Below are positions 13,601-24,987 of a stretch of 64,000 nt of DNA, piece by piece. This stretch comes from Triplophysa rosa. Its lineage: Eukaryota > Chordata > Actinopteri > Cypriniformes > Nemacheilidae. The position numbers and the translations under genes were made by a program. How positions within the stretch are numbered: the stretch's first letter is position 1; the number at the start of each line of letters is the position of its first letter. Under the pieces are notes generated by a model. It made no database searches and was not told the origin of the DNA. It saw only the letters and a list, made by a program, of their open reading frames with translations. The DNA is taken from contig NC_079913.1 in assembly GCF_024868665.1 (NCBI RefSeq), forward strand, positions 3,449,951 to 3,513,950. The letters run 5' to 3'.

Positions 13601-16600
13601 TCTGTGGCAGTTTTATGGGTCGACAACTTTAATTATCACAGAAATGATGATTTTTTCTGAAATAAATGTGACGAGGTAAAAAGACTTAGGAGGGCTGCAT
13701 GATATTGAAGAAAATGTGATATGCAAGAAGAAGTCTTAAAGTCTCTAATAGAGTTGTGCAAATCATACACGTACAATTGAAAGCTTTGTACGTTCACATA
13801 TGAATGTTTTCTCTCTGGTTTTGACAGAGCTTGTGTTCAGCTGTGGTGCAGGTCTATGGAGCCGACAGAAACTCGTGGATGAAGAAATGCTGTGGGGTGG
13901 CCAGTCTGGTGAAAGACAATCCACAGAAATCTTATTTTATCAGAGTATTCGATATGAAAGTAAGTTAACACATGCTGGCTCAAGTTTCTTTTTAATACCC
14001 AAAAGCCCTTCTTTTCATCCACTTTATTGATGGTTTTATTGAGTTTTATTTCAGTGAATTCGCGCATTGAGCGCACATACTCAAATACAAATGTATAGTA
14101 TCATGCAACTTAAGTCGTTTTGGATAAAGGCGTCTGCCAAATGCATGAATGTAAATGTAATGAATTTGCTCTTCTGTATGACAGGACGGAAAAATCTTGT
14201 TTGACCAAGAGGTTTACAACAACTTTACATTAAACAACTCTAAGTCTTACTTTGTCACATTTGCTGGAGACGTAAGTACTTTAGTCGTGTACCAACATAA
14301 TGTTTTATATTTACCGAAACGTATATGCGTTGTTCACACCTCAGCAGACCGTCAATCTGATCGCAGATTCAGCTTCCTAAACTTAACATGAAATCTAAAT
14401 TGTCTGTTTGTTTGCTGCATATTCCTGATCTTATTGTGCCCGATTCATCCATGTGTTTTATTTACAGTAAGGAAGTTTGTTTGACGTATTATTTAAATAA
14501 AAGTTTTGTAACATTTTCTTTTCAGGTGATTAGGCCTGATTTCCTCTTAAGTGAAAGCTGTAGAGTTTATTTGTTGAACAAAAAATTCTTTAAAGATAAT
14601 AAACAAACATTTTTCTGTATAGATAAAAAAGTCTTCATACAATTCACCTCCAGATATATCGCAGTACGGAAGTAAAAATGTTCATTTCTTTTATTAAGTT
14701 TAAGACACACTAAATGTGCTTTCTGTTTGGAAGACTCTTAATCCAGTTGATTTGTGTAACACAAGTCAATGTAAAGCATCTTTATTTTGCACTTCAGACG
14801 TGTCAGATCGGACTCAATTTTGCCAGTGAAGAGGAAGCCAAGCGCTTCAAATTGGCGACCAGCGATCTTATGGGCAGAAGACTGAGAAAAACCGGTAACT
14901 AAACCTGTGTGTGTTCTCAAACCTGACAACTGGCATGTACTGTATTCTCCTCTGATTTCTCTCTGTTAAACAATCTATGCTTTCTCTTGATCTTTTCTTC
15001 TTAAGAGAGGCTGCTTTTGTACATCTCCGTCTGTTACTGTAATCTTCTCTTTGATGTCTGTGGGACCCTCGGGGGTCCGCTCGTGTAGGTCTGGTTGTGA
15101 TTAGCTTTGCTCTTTTAAACACCTCCTCCGCCGCCATCTATGTGCACTGACTCGGCAGCTTCTGCAGGGACAATGAAAGAACTGTGTTCTCCGTCTCATT
15201 CACTTCTTTGTGCTCCGCCGACAAACTAACATCAGACGCACAGTCTCTCTGATCTTCTGTATGACCTCAAATCTCAGCGTGTCTCTCTTTCACTACTAAA
15301 CATGTAAAGCATCCGGTGGTCAGTGTAGTAATAACGGTTGTCTTCATTTTGTCTTGCAGAGAAGAGACGTGAGCCCTCTAATGGTAGGTTGTTCACAAGT
15401 TGAATTCTGTCAAGATGTAACAAAAAATGACAGATTTTGTCAGTTTTGTGTCCTTTTAATACAATACGGTACAATTTAAATTGTATCAAATATATTTTAA
15501 AAAATGTATACCTGTATAACCAATAGGACTGAACGAGATTAAAGAAAAATGCGATATACGATGCAATAAAATATGTATTTAAAAACTAAAAATATTATAT
15601 AACCAACATACATACGTCACATTATTTCTGATTCTTGATCATCTTCCACACATCAGACACTGTCTCTATGCTATTTGCGTCAACCTGAAACTGGATTAAA
15701 GCGTCTGCTAAATGTGGTCCAGAAGCACTTGCGATTTCAATTTTTTTTATTTTATTAAATCTCACATATATAATTAAAACTTAAAGATACATAACTTTTA
15801 GAATTTTTCAAATGATTCAGTTATTGCAAACTATTGTGATATACACATTCGCGATAATTTCGAATGTTTGGTAGTTTGTCCTACCAAACATCATTGGACC
15901 CCATTGACTTCCATTGTATGAACACAGAACCACATTTCTCAGAATATCTTCTTTTGCGTTCCACTGATGAAAGAAAGTAACGTGTTTTAAACAACGTGAG
16001 GGGGAATGAATGTTGACAGAATTGATATTTTTTGGTGAACTGTCCCTTTAAGACTCATTGATAAATCTCTCATACAGAACACGTGAGAGTCATACTGTAC
16101 CCGAAAAATAACCAGCAAGAATTATTAAAGCCATTTTACAGTTTTATGTGCCCCTGTTTCTCATCACTGTAATGCTACAGAAATCATAATAAGCTTCTCA
16201 TTTGTGGTGAAATGTACCGTGTCCTCATCACAGACCGTTGTTGTGCTCCGTGTGCCCCCGGAGATGTACAGCAGATTATTTTTGGCTTTAACGGTTATGT
16301 AAAATCCAGCGGTGCGGTGTCATTTGCTGGGATTAAAAGGGGGCGGGGTTTAGCTGTCAGGCAGCAGTCTTCAAAGGCGGGGAGACTCCTGCATTGTGCA
16401 TATCAGCATGTGCGCTTCCAGCCTTTGATAGCGTTTCGGTTGGATCGTAGACTTCAGAGATGATGTTCTGCACCACCTTTCTCTCTGCCCCGTCTGATGA
16501 GCTCCTTGACGGGGGTTCGGATGTGGGAGGTTGCCTGGCTCCCCTGCACTGCCTCGTACTCCCACAGGACGAACTTTATGCTCCGTTCTCAGACGCTGCG

Positions 16601-19600
16601 GTCAACCTGCGGCACACCGTGGTGATGGGTCAGATCCTCATGGACGTGAGTTTAGGGGTTAGCCGGTCTGTTTCACCCTCACCTGTGTACAGGTGTAGAG
16701 AGAGTGAGACTACAGGTAGGTGGTGATGTCATTAACTTGAGAAAATGATTTATTAGGGCTCAAAAGATCGCTGGGAAAGTCTTTGTTGTTTTAGTTTTTG
16801 AGTATGAAGTCGGTAGGTTTTTTCTTGACTGTCCCAAAACGGTTGGATTTGTTTAGTGTTTTTAATAGGAAAAATTGTGCAAAACCAAAAATGTTCATAA
16901 TGCCATCGTGCTGTTGTTTCAAAATCATTTTCTGAATCTTTAGGACCATCAGGACCCTCAGGACTTGTTTTGCCAATGGCGACGGTGGACATAAAGAACC
17001 CAGAGATCAACAGTCCGCGTTATCACAGTAACTCTCAGATGAACAACATCAACCTCCACAGCAACTTCAAGAAGAAAGACAAGGGCAAAACCAACAACAA
17101 GAAAAAGAAAATATCCAAGGCCGAAATTGGCACCCCGAGCAATTTTCGGTGAGAAATCAAAATGTCTCCACTTTTCTTACTGTACTATTTTATCACAGTT
17201 CATTTTTTATTTCCTTCCACTAAACGTTCTTTTGGATTCGTGGAGGTTTGTGTAGATTGTTGGGGTTGTGAAGTAGAGTCGGATGGACAATCTCATGTAA
17301 TATATCATTAAACGTGAGTGATAATCCAGGTTGATTTCAGGATTCTGGTTGATTTGTTGTAAACCAAAAGAGACGATGGTTTAATTGGCGATGGCGTCAA
17401 ATTCATTCTTGATAGTGCCCGGATTTTCTTTTAATCTCCAGTTTGTCTTAATTTGCTTATACAGTTTCTGATGATGGCTAATGTTTGTATGCGTCTCTAT
17501 AAAGCGTGTCTCTTGTTTTGTGTTTCAGACACGTTGGACATGTAGGCTGGGATCCCAACACAGGCTTTGATGTGAGTATTTTCATGTTTTCGATTCCTGG
17601 GTCAGAGGTCATTGTAGGATCCCATTCAGAAACACGATAGTCATCTCTTACACAATGGGATTTGGGGGTGTGTATCTTCATAATCCAAAACAATCACTGT
17701 TATCAAAATGTGGGATCATATTTTTCCCGTTGAGTTATTAAAAATGTTCTGTGTTGTTTGGATCAGTGTTTCGTTTTTGAATGAGAGATTACATAACAGA
17801 GTTTATTTGAGGCCTATTTTTTTAATATTAAAGTCTTAAATATTGCTTACATATATTCAATAGATTATATATTACATACATGCTATGGGTGTATTCAAAT
17901 CATGGCACAATATATTGCAATACAAAAAAAAACAGTATTCCTTTTGTATTAAATAAGTTATTAAAACTTAAAACTTCTAAGTTAGTAAAAGCTTTAATTA
18001 AACTTAGAATGTTGTGGAAAAAATTGTAAGCCCTGTATTGTGTTTCACCCCTTATACTTACATATATTGAAAATGCAGCATGATGCATTTGAAAGTGCAT
18101 AAATGCATAAAAGTTGCTTAGAGAATAAAAATTATAAAACCAATTAGCATTTCTTTAGAAACTTTTGTACACTTTTCAAACTTTAACAAACAAAAAGCTT
18201 AACAGCTTCATCATACAATGATTTTGTCCAAAGAAACTAAAAAATGAGTCATGCCGTTTCCTTTCTCAGCTGAATAATTTGGACCCGGACCTGAAGAAAC
18301 TCTTCGACATGTGCGGCATCTCAGAAGATCAGCTGAAAGACAAAGAGACGTCGAAAGTCATCTATGACTTCATTGAGGAGAAAGGAGGGGTAGAGGCTGT
18401 AAAAGATGAACTTCGACGTCAGGGTAAGTCTGAGAAGTTGTGGGTATTTTTATAGATTTTTGCCTAATTCGCTGCTCGATAACTCATGTCCCGTTCTCTC
18501 TCTACAGCGCCTCCGCCTCCAAAAGGAGGTCCACCGCCACCACCACCTATCCACAGCTCAGGACCTCCTCCTCCACCTCCCTCCAGGGGCCGTGGAGCAC
18601 CGCCCCCTCCGCCACCCTCAAGAGCACCCAACACAGCGCCCCCTCCACCTCCGCCCTCCCGACCGGGTATGGGTGTACCGCCGCCTCCACCCAGCAGAGG
18701 GCCCGGGTCAGCTCCCCCGCCTCCTCCACCGCCCCAACCCGCCTCCTTCTCGCCGCCGGCTCCTCCACCTCCTCCTCCAATGGGTGGGCCACCGCCGCCG
18801 CCACCACCAGGACTGCCTCCTCCCGCGCCACTTCTGCTACCAGGTGTGGATTCTGGAGAGCCTCTAGGGGTTAAATCTGCACTCCTTGATCAGATTCGAG
18901 AAGGAGCGGCACTCAAGAGAGTGGAGCAAAATAACAAGCCCACATCTAGCGGAGGCCGCAACGCCCTTTTAGACCAGATCCGACTGGGCATTCAGCTTAA
19001 AAATGTAAGTTGGCTTTTAAAAGTATTTCCAGAATTAAAGAAATGTTGACAAAAATGAAAAATCTATTGTAAGGAGTGTAAATCTACTGTATGGTTCTCT
19101 TAAAGTCCCCGTGAACTGGAAGTTGCGATCGTTTTTACTTCCGTATTTTGACGCATTTCTGAGTGAAATGGAATTTCTAATGAGCAAAAATAGTGAGCGG
19201 GGCTTTCGTCTTTCTCAACGATTTGATTGGATGTGTAAAAACAGCCGTTGCATTTTGAAATGGAACTGGCAGCAGACTGACAGTTGAAGGGGAGGAGTTA
19301 ACAGATGCTCCGCCCAAGCCGTCTAACATATGTCATTTAAGACGGTTAGTCATTACAGGAAGGAAGTGCATTTTCAGATTTAAAAAAAAAGATTATGAGG
19401 GCACACAAATTTTTTAAAGAGAATGACCCACATTGATAACTATTTACAATAAACACTGCAGTATTTCATGAAAAAATAGGCATTGTAATGTTTTATTTCA
19501 CTGGGACTTTAAATGTATCTTATTGCATTGCACTGAGATTCAGGTGAACTTCAAATTGGTTAACAATGAGGCCCGAATGTGAAAATGTAATTAAACTAAA

Positions 19601-20245
19601 TTAATCAAAATAAATTAAGTTAAAGTTTTAAATTAAAATAAATTACTATGTATTACGTTAAATTATTACATTAAATTGTGAAATTAAATCATTGCATCAA
19701 ATTATTATATTTAACTGATAAATTAAATAATTATGTTAAAATAAATTGTTCAATTAAACTATTAAATTATTACTTAAAGTAATTATTAAATTTAATTATT
19801 ACAATAAACTGTTATATATAAACTACTATATATTCAACTTAAATAAACTTTATAAAGCTTTTGCATGACTATTTTATCAGCCAGAGATGATGTTTCTAGC
19901 AAAACGGTTTAGCAAAACACATTTAACATGTAACTTTATTCTGGTCATGTGACATTTTCAGGTGACAGATAATACAGACTCGGCCACGTCCACTTCAGCC
20001 CCCTCAGGTGATATTGTGGGGGCACTGATGCAGGTGATGGAGAAGAGAAGCAAAGCCATCCATTCATCAGGTGTGTTGACTACTGTTTCATCTTGATTTT
20101 CTTTTTGCCTGTAGATTTATGATCTACAGATTTATGATTTATATTGAAACCTTTAAATTATTTTTTGTCTCTCGTTTTTTTAGATGACGATGAGGATGAT
20201 GATGATTTGGAAGATTTTGAAGATGAAGACGAGTGGGAAGACTGA
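10637..20245 (+). CDS. wasl: Neural Wiskott-Aldrich syndrome protein (N-WASP)
   Basis: Eleven coding exons: 10637-10744, 13828-13959, 14185-14271, 14798-14894, 15360-15383, 16944-17148, 17529-17571, 18270-18423, 18508-19004, 19962-20070 and 20184-20245. They join in frame with GT-AG borders to 1518 nt, 505 aa, the length of human N-WASP. The protein links Cdc42 and PIP2 to the Arp2/3 complex to start branched actin. Domains in order: WH1/EVH1 (about 30-140), lysine-rich basic region (about 190-206), CRIB ([12 protein letters not shown], about 206-232) and autoinhibitory GBD to about 283, a long proline-rich region from about 284, two WH2 motifs ([16 protein letters not shown] and [13 protein letters not shown]), and the central/acidic tail ending DEDEWED. 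All key motifs look intact. The gene converges on lmod2. Zebrafish has two wasl paralogues; which one this is cannot be told here. Confidence 0.96.
14103..14165 (+). repeat. L2/SINE-type 3' tail
   Basis: It contains TTTTGGATAAAGGCGTCTGC followed by CAAATGCATGAATGTAAATG, the conserved 3' end of fish L2-like LINEs and dependent SINEs. It ends only about 20 bases before the acceptor of wasl exon 3. A weaker relative (AAAGCGTCTGCTAAATG) is near 15696-15712 in intron 5. Confidence 0.6.
15880..16055 (-). repeat. Dispersed repeat, AGAAGATATTTTGA family
   Basis: On the minus strand it reads through AAAGGGACAGTTCACC, TTCATTCCCCCTCACG, AGAAGATATTCTGAGAAATG and CAATGGAAGTCAATGGG, matching 6824-6975 in reverse orientation. 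It lies in wasl intron 5. Confidence 0.65.
16200..16740 (+). other. GC-rich island in wasl intron 5 with exon-like open frame
   Basis: The stretch is much richer in G and C than the flanking intron. It contains GGGGGCGGGG (Sp1-like) and an open frame from the ATG at 16460. An acceptor-like CTTCAG precedes 16458, and a good donor (GAC then GTGAGT) follows 16645. If read as a cassette exon it would enter in phase after exon 5, but its 188 nt would put exon 6 out of frame. The peptide was not recognised. It may be an alternative first exon and promoter, a conserved non-coding element, or chance. Confidence 0.25.
19101..19511 (+). mobile_element. Non-autonomous element with TAAAGTCCC ends, copy 1
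   Basis: It begins TAAAGTCCCCGTGAA and ends TTCACTGGGACTTTA, giving terminal inverted repeats of about 15 bases. A second copy in the same orientation is at 58210-58625. Shared internal words include GATTGGATGTGTAAA, GGGGAGGAGTTAACAGATGC and AAGCCGTCTAA. It is in wasl intron 9 and has no coding capacity. Confidence 0.75.
19560..19860. repeat. AT-rich low-complexity tract
   Basis: Irregular repetition of AAATTAAATTATTA-type words in wasl intron 9. No exon-like sequence was seen. Confidence 0.6.
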
Positions 20246-21121
20246 TAAAGATCATTCGTTTGACTAGGGCCAACAATAAGAATGAAGACACTACATTGAT
20301 GTTGTCTTTATAAATCGTAATGCATTATAATGTAAATGACCGATTTGTTGTACATTTTTGTTGCCTTTGTCCTTTTTTTGTACTCATCTGTGCAATACCT
20401 CATCTAATCTGTAAAGTTTTCCTTTCCTGGATTCACGTGCAATTTTACATCAAGTCTTCTTGATTTGTAGAGTTTAATATTTTCGGGTCTTTTTTGTAAC
20501 ATTCGCTAAAGGGAAATCGACGTTGATTATTTGACGAGAACACTATTTTCATACTTTTCTCCTGTACTTTACCTTTTCTTATTCAGATCCTAGTTAAGCA
20601 CTATTATTTTCGTAATGAAAATGCATATTTTTTTCCATTTCTAATTTGTACATTTGCTCAGAGACTCGGTTTATATTTTTGCATGAACCGAACAATATTA
20701 AAAAAGACTTAATGATGGGCATATGAATGCAATGTCACGGTTACGTTTACACATTGTGTGCAAGCTGCTCTTTCAGAATTCCCGGATATAACACTACAGT
20801 TGTCAGAAATAATCTCTGTGTATCTGTCTTTGTGCCAGTTTGCATTTTTACCAACAAAACAACAATTTCTCACATGTTTTGTCTGTCATTGAGAGAACCG
20901 ATACAGTTCATGTTTAGAATTAATGTTCATTTTTAAACATCTTAACGTGATTCATACGCTCTCAGTCTTTTACTTATAATGTACTAAATCACATAAATGC
21001 CAATGTTACATTCCCATACAGCTGTTTAACATTTGATCTCCTTTAATTTCATTCAAAGGTTTCTTTGCGACTCGAAACCTTTGAAATGAGGTTGATCAAA
21101 AACATTTTAATTGTACACTTA

Positions 21122-21127
21122 AATAAA
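21122..21127 (+). terminator. Candidate wasl poly(A) signal
   Basis: AATAAA lies about 880 bases after the wasl stop. It is only 37 bases from an oppositely oriented AATAAA (21164-21169), as expected at the junction of two convergent genes. Confidence 0.55.
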
Positions 21128-21163
21128 TGTTTATATTTACAAAATCCTGATATTGTGGATTGT

Positions 21164-21169
21164 TTTATT
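21164..21169 (-). terminator. Candidate lmod2 poly(A) signal
   Basis: Minus-strand AATAAA about 125 bases beyond the proposed lmod2 stop codon at 21294-21296. Its cleavage zone would coincide with that of wasl. Confidence 0.5.
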
Positions 21170-21293
21170 CATTTGTCTTTTCATTCTAAGCCTCTGCAAA
21201 ATTAAGTTTCATTTTCTTGTGATTTGTTCATATGCAAAATTATTGATGCACATTAACAACACATGAATAGATGTCAGTTCAGGTCAAGACGCC

Positions 21294-24200
21294 TTACAGA
21301 CGCGGTGTCCATTTCTCCACCTGAGAGCCACGAGAGGGTACGTTATCCGCTTTAATTGTTTATTACAGATTGTGATGTATGTGAAAATAGTGATTTGGAA
21401 TAGTAACTTGAGTTTGTGGACAGTTTTTTGCTGTAAGGTACATGTGGATAACTGCTGAAATCATTTCTGTGTGCAGGATGAGCAGCTGTGAAGTGGATTT
21501 AGATCCAGGGAACTTTTCCAAGACATACAAACACACGGATTAAGAGAATCTGATTTCAAGCTAGTGTCAGTAAGTCTTCTGGGCTCTGCTTTTGGTCGTC
21601 TGTTGTTGACCCTTTCCTAAGCCATTAACTGTTTGGGTAAATTCTGTTAAGTAGCACAAATCATATGGTAGAAGTAATTTTATTCTCTCACATGAAAAAT
21701 TACTGTAGTATTTATTATAGTAAACTAGTATTTTGTATACTCTTGTATATTACAGTATTCTGTAGTATTTACTATAATAAACTAGTAAATTGTATATTGT
21801 TGTACACTACCAGTCACTACCTGATTGTGTTCATATTTTTAGATATTATAAATTATGAACTCATAAAAATTATGAAATAAAACAAAGGTAAATATGGGAA
21901 TAATGTTAAACTAACTAAAAAAATATTCAAAACATGTTATATTTTATCATCTTTTCTTGTCATTTTATCAAGCATCTTCTTGAGGTCTCACCCCGAGATG
22001 CTTTTTAAACGATATTAAAGGGTTCTCATCTATTCTGTGCTCTTATTGGCTGTTCTTTCTTCATTATTCAGTCAAAGTCATCCATTTCGAAAACATTGTT
22101 ATTTAATAAAATGTTAGTTTTGTCATGAAAAAAGATGCATGTTTGCAAACTTTTATTTTTGTCTACTAAACTAATTAGTTTAGTAGACAAAAATAAAATT
22201 TTTGTCATAATTCAGTCATAAGCATATGCCTTCAGATCAAAAGTTTTTTTTTTATAATAAGAAACATTTCACTCAAGTGTCCCAAAATTTTTGACTGGTA
22301 GTGTATAATATTGTATTTTGTAGTATTTACTTTAGTATACTATATTTCCAAGTTTCTAGGAATTGTACTTGTTTATTATAGTAAAACCGAAGTATACCAG
22401 AGTATTATTCATTTGTATCTCCTTTATGATTGAATACCTCATGATATGACTTCAGTTTCTTAAGCAGTTTTTAAGTATTTTTTGTTTATTTTTCGCTACG
22501 TGCCGCAGTACATAATTTTGGTTTTTATTTACATTTCTTTTTAAATTAAGAAAATATTATAATCTAGATGACCTCTGATGGAACAGATATGTACTGAAAA
22601 CCACAAGCAATTTGATTTTATTGAGTGTTTAATAGATCATGAATTATTTTGTGAATTTATTTAAATTGCTACCCATATTACTTTTTTCTTTATAATACAT
22701 AAAGCATTAATGGAATTAAAGATCAACAGAATGAACAGTATTATTTGAAGTCAAATCAAATATATTTACATTTATTAAAAAAGCATTAACAATGCACTCA
22801 CTAAAAAAAAATAATAATAAAAAAACATTTGTCTATATCATTGAAGTGAGATTTATATACACAGATTTTCCTCTTTCACCTGGATTTCTGTTGGGTTTCA
22901 GAGTCTTACAGTCCGGTTACCAAGGATACTATGGAACCTCCACCTGTGAAGAATGACAAGGTTTGATCCCTTCACTTGTGTTACCCAATATATTCACAGT
23001 TCATTAAACTCATGCAAATCTGTCAATAATTGATCGATTATATAACAAAAACGGGTGAGGTATGTTAATGTTGTGTTTGCTCATGTTTACTCCTACTCAC
23101 GGCATCTGTCTTATCAGGACACACAAAATGGCCTCTATTTATAGCAGCATTAAGTGTGAAGAATTTCTGGGGTCAGGATGACTCGGGCCGAGGGTGATGC
23201 TGAATTTTCCATTGCAGTTATGAAAACTCGACTTTTGTTCGACTTTTGTTTCTAAGTTGAAGAATGCACCTTGCTCAACATCCCGTCACCTCAGGTGCGG
23301 CTACAATGACAGGTATGCTGTGACATCACTCGCAATTCAGGAGAGTAAATACCATATTGTGTATTAACTCTTGCGTGAATAACCGCCCAAGTTGCTCAAG
23401 TCGAGTCAAGCAAGTTGCTTTTGTTTCTATTAATAACCAAAAGGTTTTGCTCTCACTTGTTTTAACTTCTTTATTTTCGAAAACACTTTCTCAGAATAGC
23501 TTCTTATGTGTAGGGGGATGAATTTGTATTTTTGGGTGAACTGTCCCTTTACGAGTGCTACTCACCTTCCTGAGGTTTCTGATGCAGCTTCCTCTGATGG
23601 CGGCCATGAGATCATCATGAGCGTTGCGTTGTGGTGTTGATGGTCTGGAATTTTCTCGGTCTCCAATGGGTCTCAAAGCGTTCTTCAGCTCCTTCAGTAC
23701 ACTGTCAGTCTCTGTCTTCTTCCCTGGCCCTTTTTTGCTCTTTTTAGCTTTGGGTTTAGTCGGACCCTGCTGTTTCTTTGTCTCCTCTTGACGTTTGACT
23801 AGTTCCGCTATCGTTCTAGTTGGAGCCTTCTTTTCGGAGGCTTTGGATGGAGGCGCTGGTGGTGGAGGAGGCGGGGGTGGAGGCGGTGGTGGTGGAGCAG
23901 GGGGAGCGTTCTTCTTTGACATGTCAACACGTGGCAACTTTGGAGATGACCACGGTGAACTCCGAGGCGAGCCTTAGGGGGAAACCATAGTGCCGCTCTT
24001 CTGGAGCTCGGAGGTTCGTGGGTTTGTCGCCACACCGCCCTGTTGCCGCTGCTCTTGCATTCTCTTCTGTCTCTGAAGGTCTTGTTTGCGGGTCAGAATC
24101 GTCGTCATGCTTATACGAGGACCGGGGAGGTCGAACTGGTAGCCCAGCTTTATGAGCGTGGTGTTCTCCCTGAGTAACTTGACGATCTCCATTTCCACCT

Positions 24201-24956
24201 GTCCTCCGCAGATGTGCCTCTGGTTGTGAAATCGAAGCTCCGTGAGAGTTCTGTTTCGGGTTAAGGCTTGCACCAACGCCAGGACGCCTTTTCCTGTTAT
24301 GAAGTTGGACTCGATGTTAAGATTTGTGATGTGGCAGTTTTCCCTCAGCATCTTGGCGATGGCAAAAGCCACCTGGTCGTCCGCGTGCGTGTTGGCGAGA
24401 CTGAAGTACCGCACGTGCGTGTTGGAACGCAAGGCCTCGGAAAAGCGTACAAGAGTCTCTTGAGAGATGTTTTCAATGTTGTTGAGGTTGACTTCAGTGG
24501 TTTTAGAGTCATTGTTGAGGATCTTCTCCAGAACCTCGTCCACCACCGTGGGGTTTCCTGACATGCGACTGGACTCCTGAGATTGGACTCTTGGTTCACA
24601 CATGAGTGGAGAGGATCGCTTCACAGGCTCCGTCGGTCTCAGATTTGATTGACTGTCAGAGGATAAACGCTGCTGATGTTGAGGAGGACAATCTGATGGA
24701 GAACTATCCTCTTCTTCATCTTCATCCTCCTCTTCTTCTGTCACTGGCTCTTCAAGTTCACTTTCTTCATCTTCTTCCTCTTGTTTTTCAGCTTCACGAT
24801 ATTTCCGGTTGTCTTTCTCCTTTTCTTCATCTTCTTCTTTTTCCTCTTCAGACTCTTCAGCATCGGTAATGCGTTCGTCATCATCATCATCATCTTTGCT
24901 GTCTTCATCTTTCTAAAATCATAACATCATTGTTAGAAAAACATCGGAGTGATTGA

Positions 24957-24987
<31 letters not shown>

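Larger units (their letters stand above)
21690..22385. repeat. TACTGTAGTATTTACTATAGTA repeat split by an insertion
   Basis: Words of the type TAGTATTTACTATAGTA occur at about 21700-21795 and resume at about 22310-22385 in lmod2 intron 2. The interruption coincides with the element at 21803-22305, so a younger element appears to have landed in an older one. Confidence 0.5.

Noticed and set aside
18406..18874. Extra open frames in the + strand across wasl exon 9
   Set aside because: They are out-of-frame readings of the GC-rich proline-coding exon; the in-frame reading gives the known N-WASP proline-rich and WH2 sequence.
21480..22970. Possible + strand exons (GATGAGCAGCTGTGAAG near 21478 and GAGTCTTACAGTCCGG near 22902)
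   Set aside because: Splice-like borders exist, but the short frames match nothing known and lie inside the proposed lmod2 intron; insufficient support.
23275..23300. Alternative last exon of lmod2 (AG then GTGACGGGATGTTGA on the minus strand)
   Set aside because: It has a weaker pyrimidine tract and would end VTGC; the site at 21294-21320 has a better acceptor and a nearby poly(A) signal.
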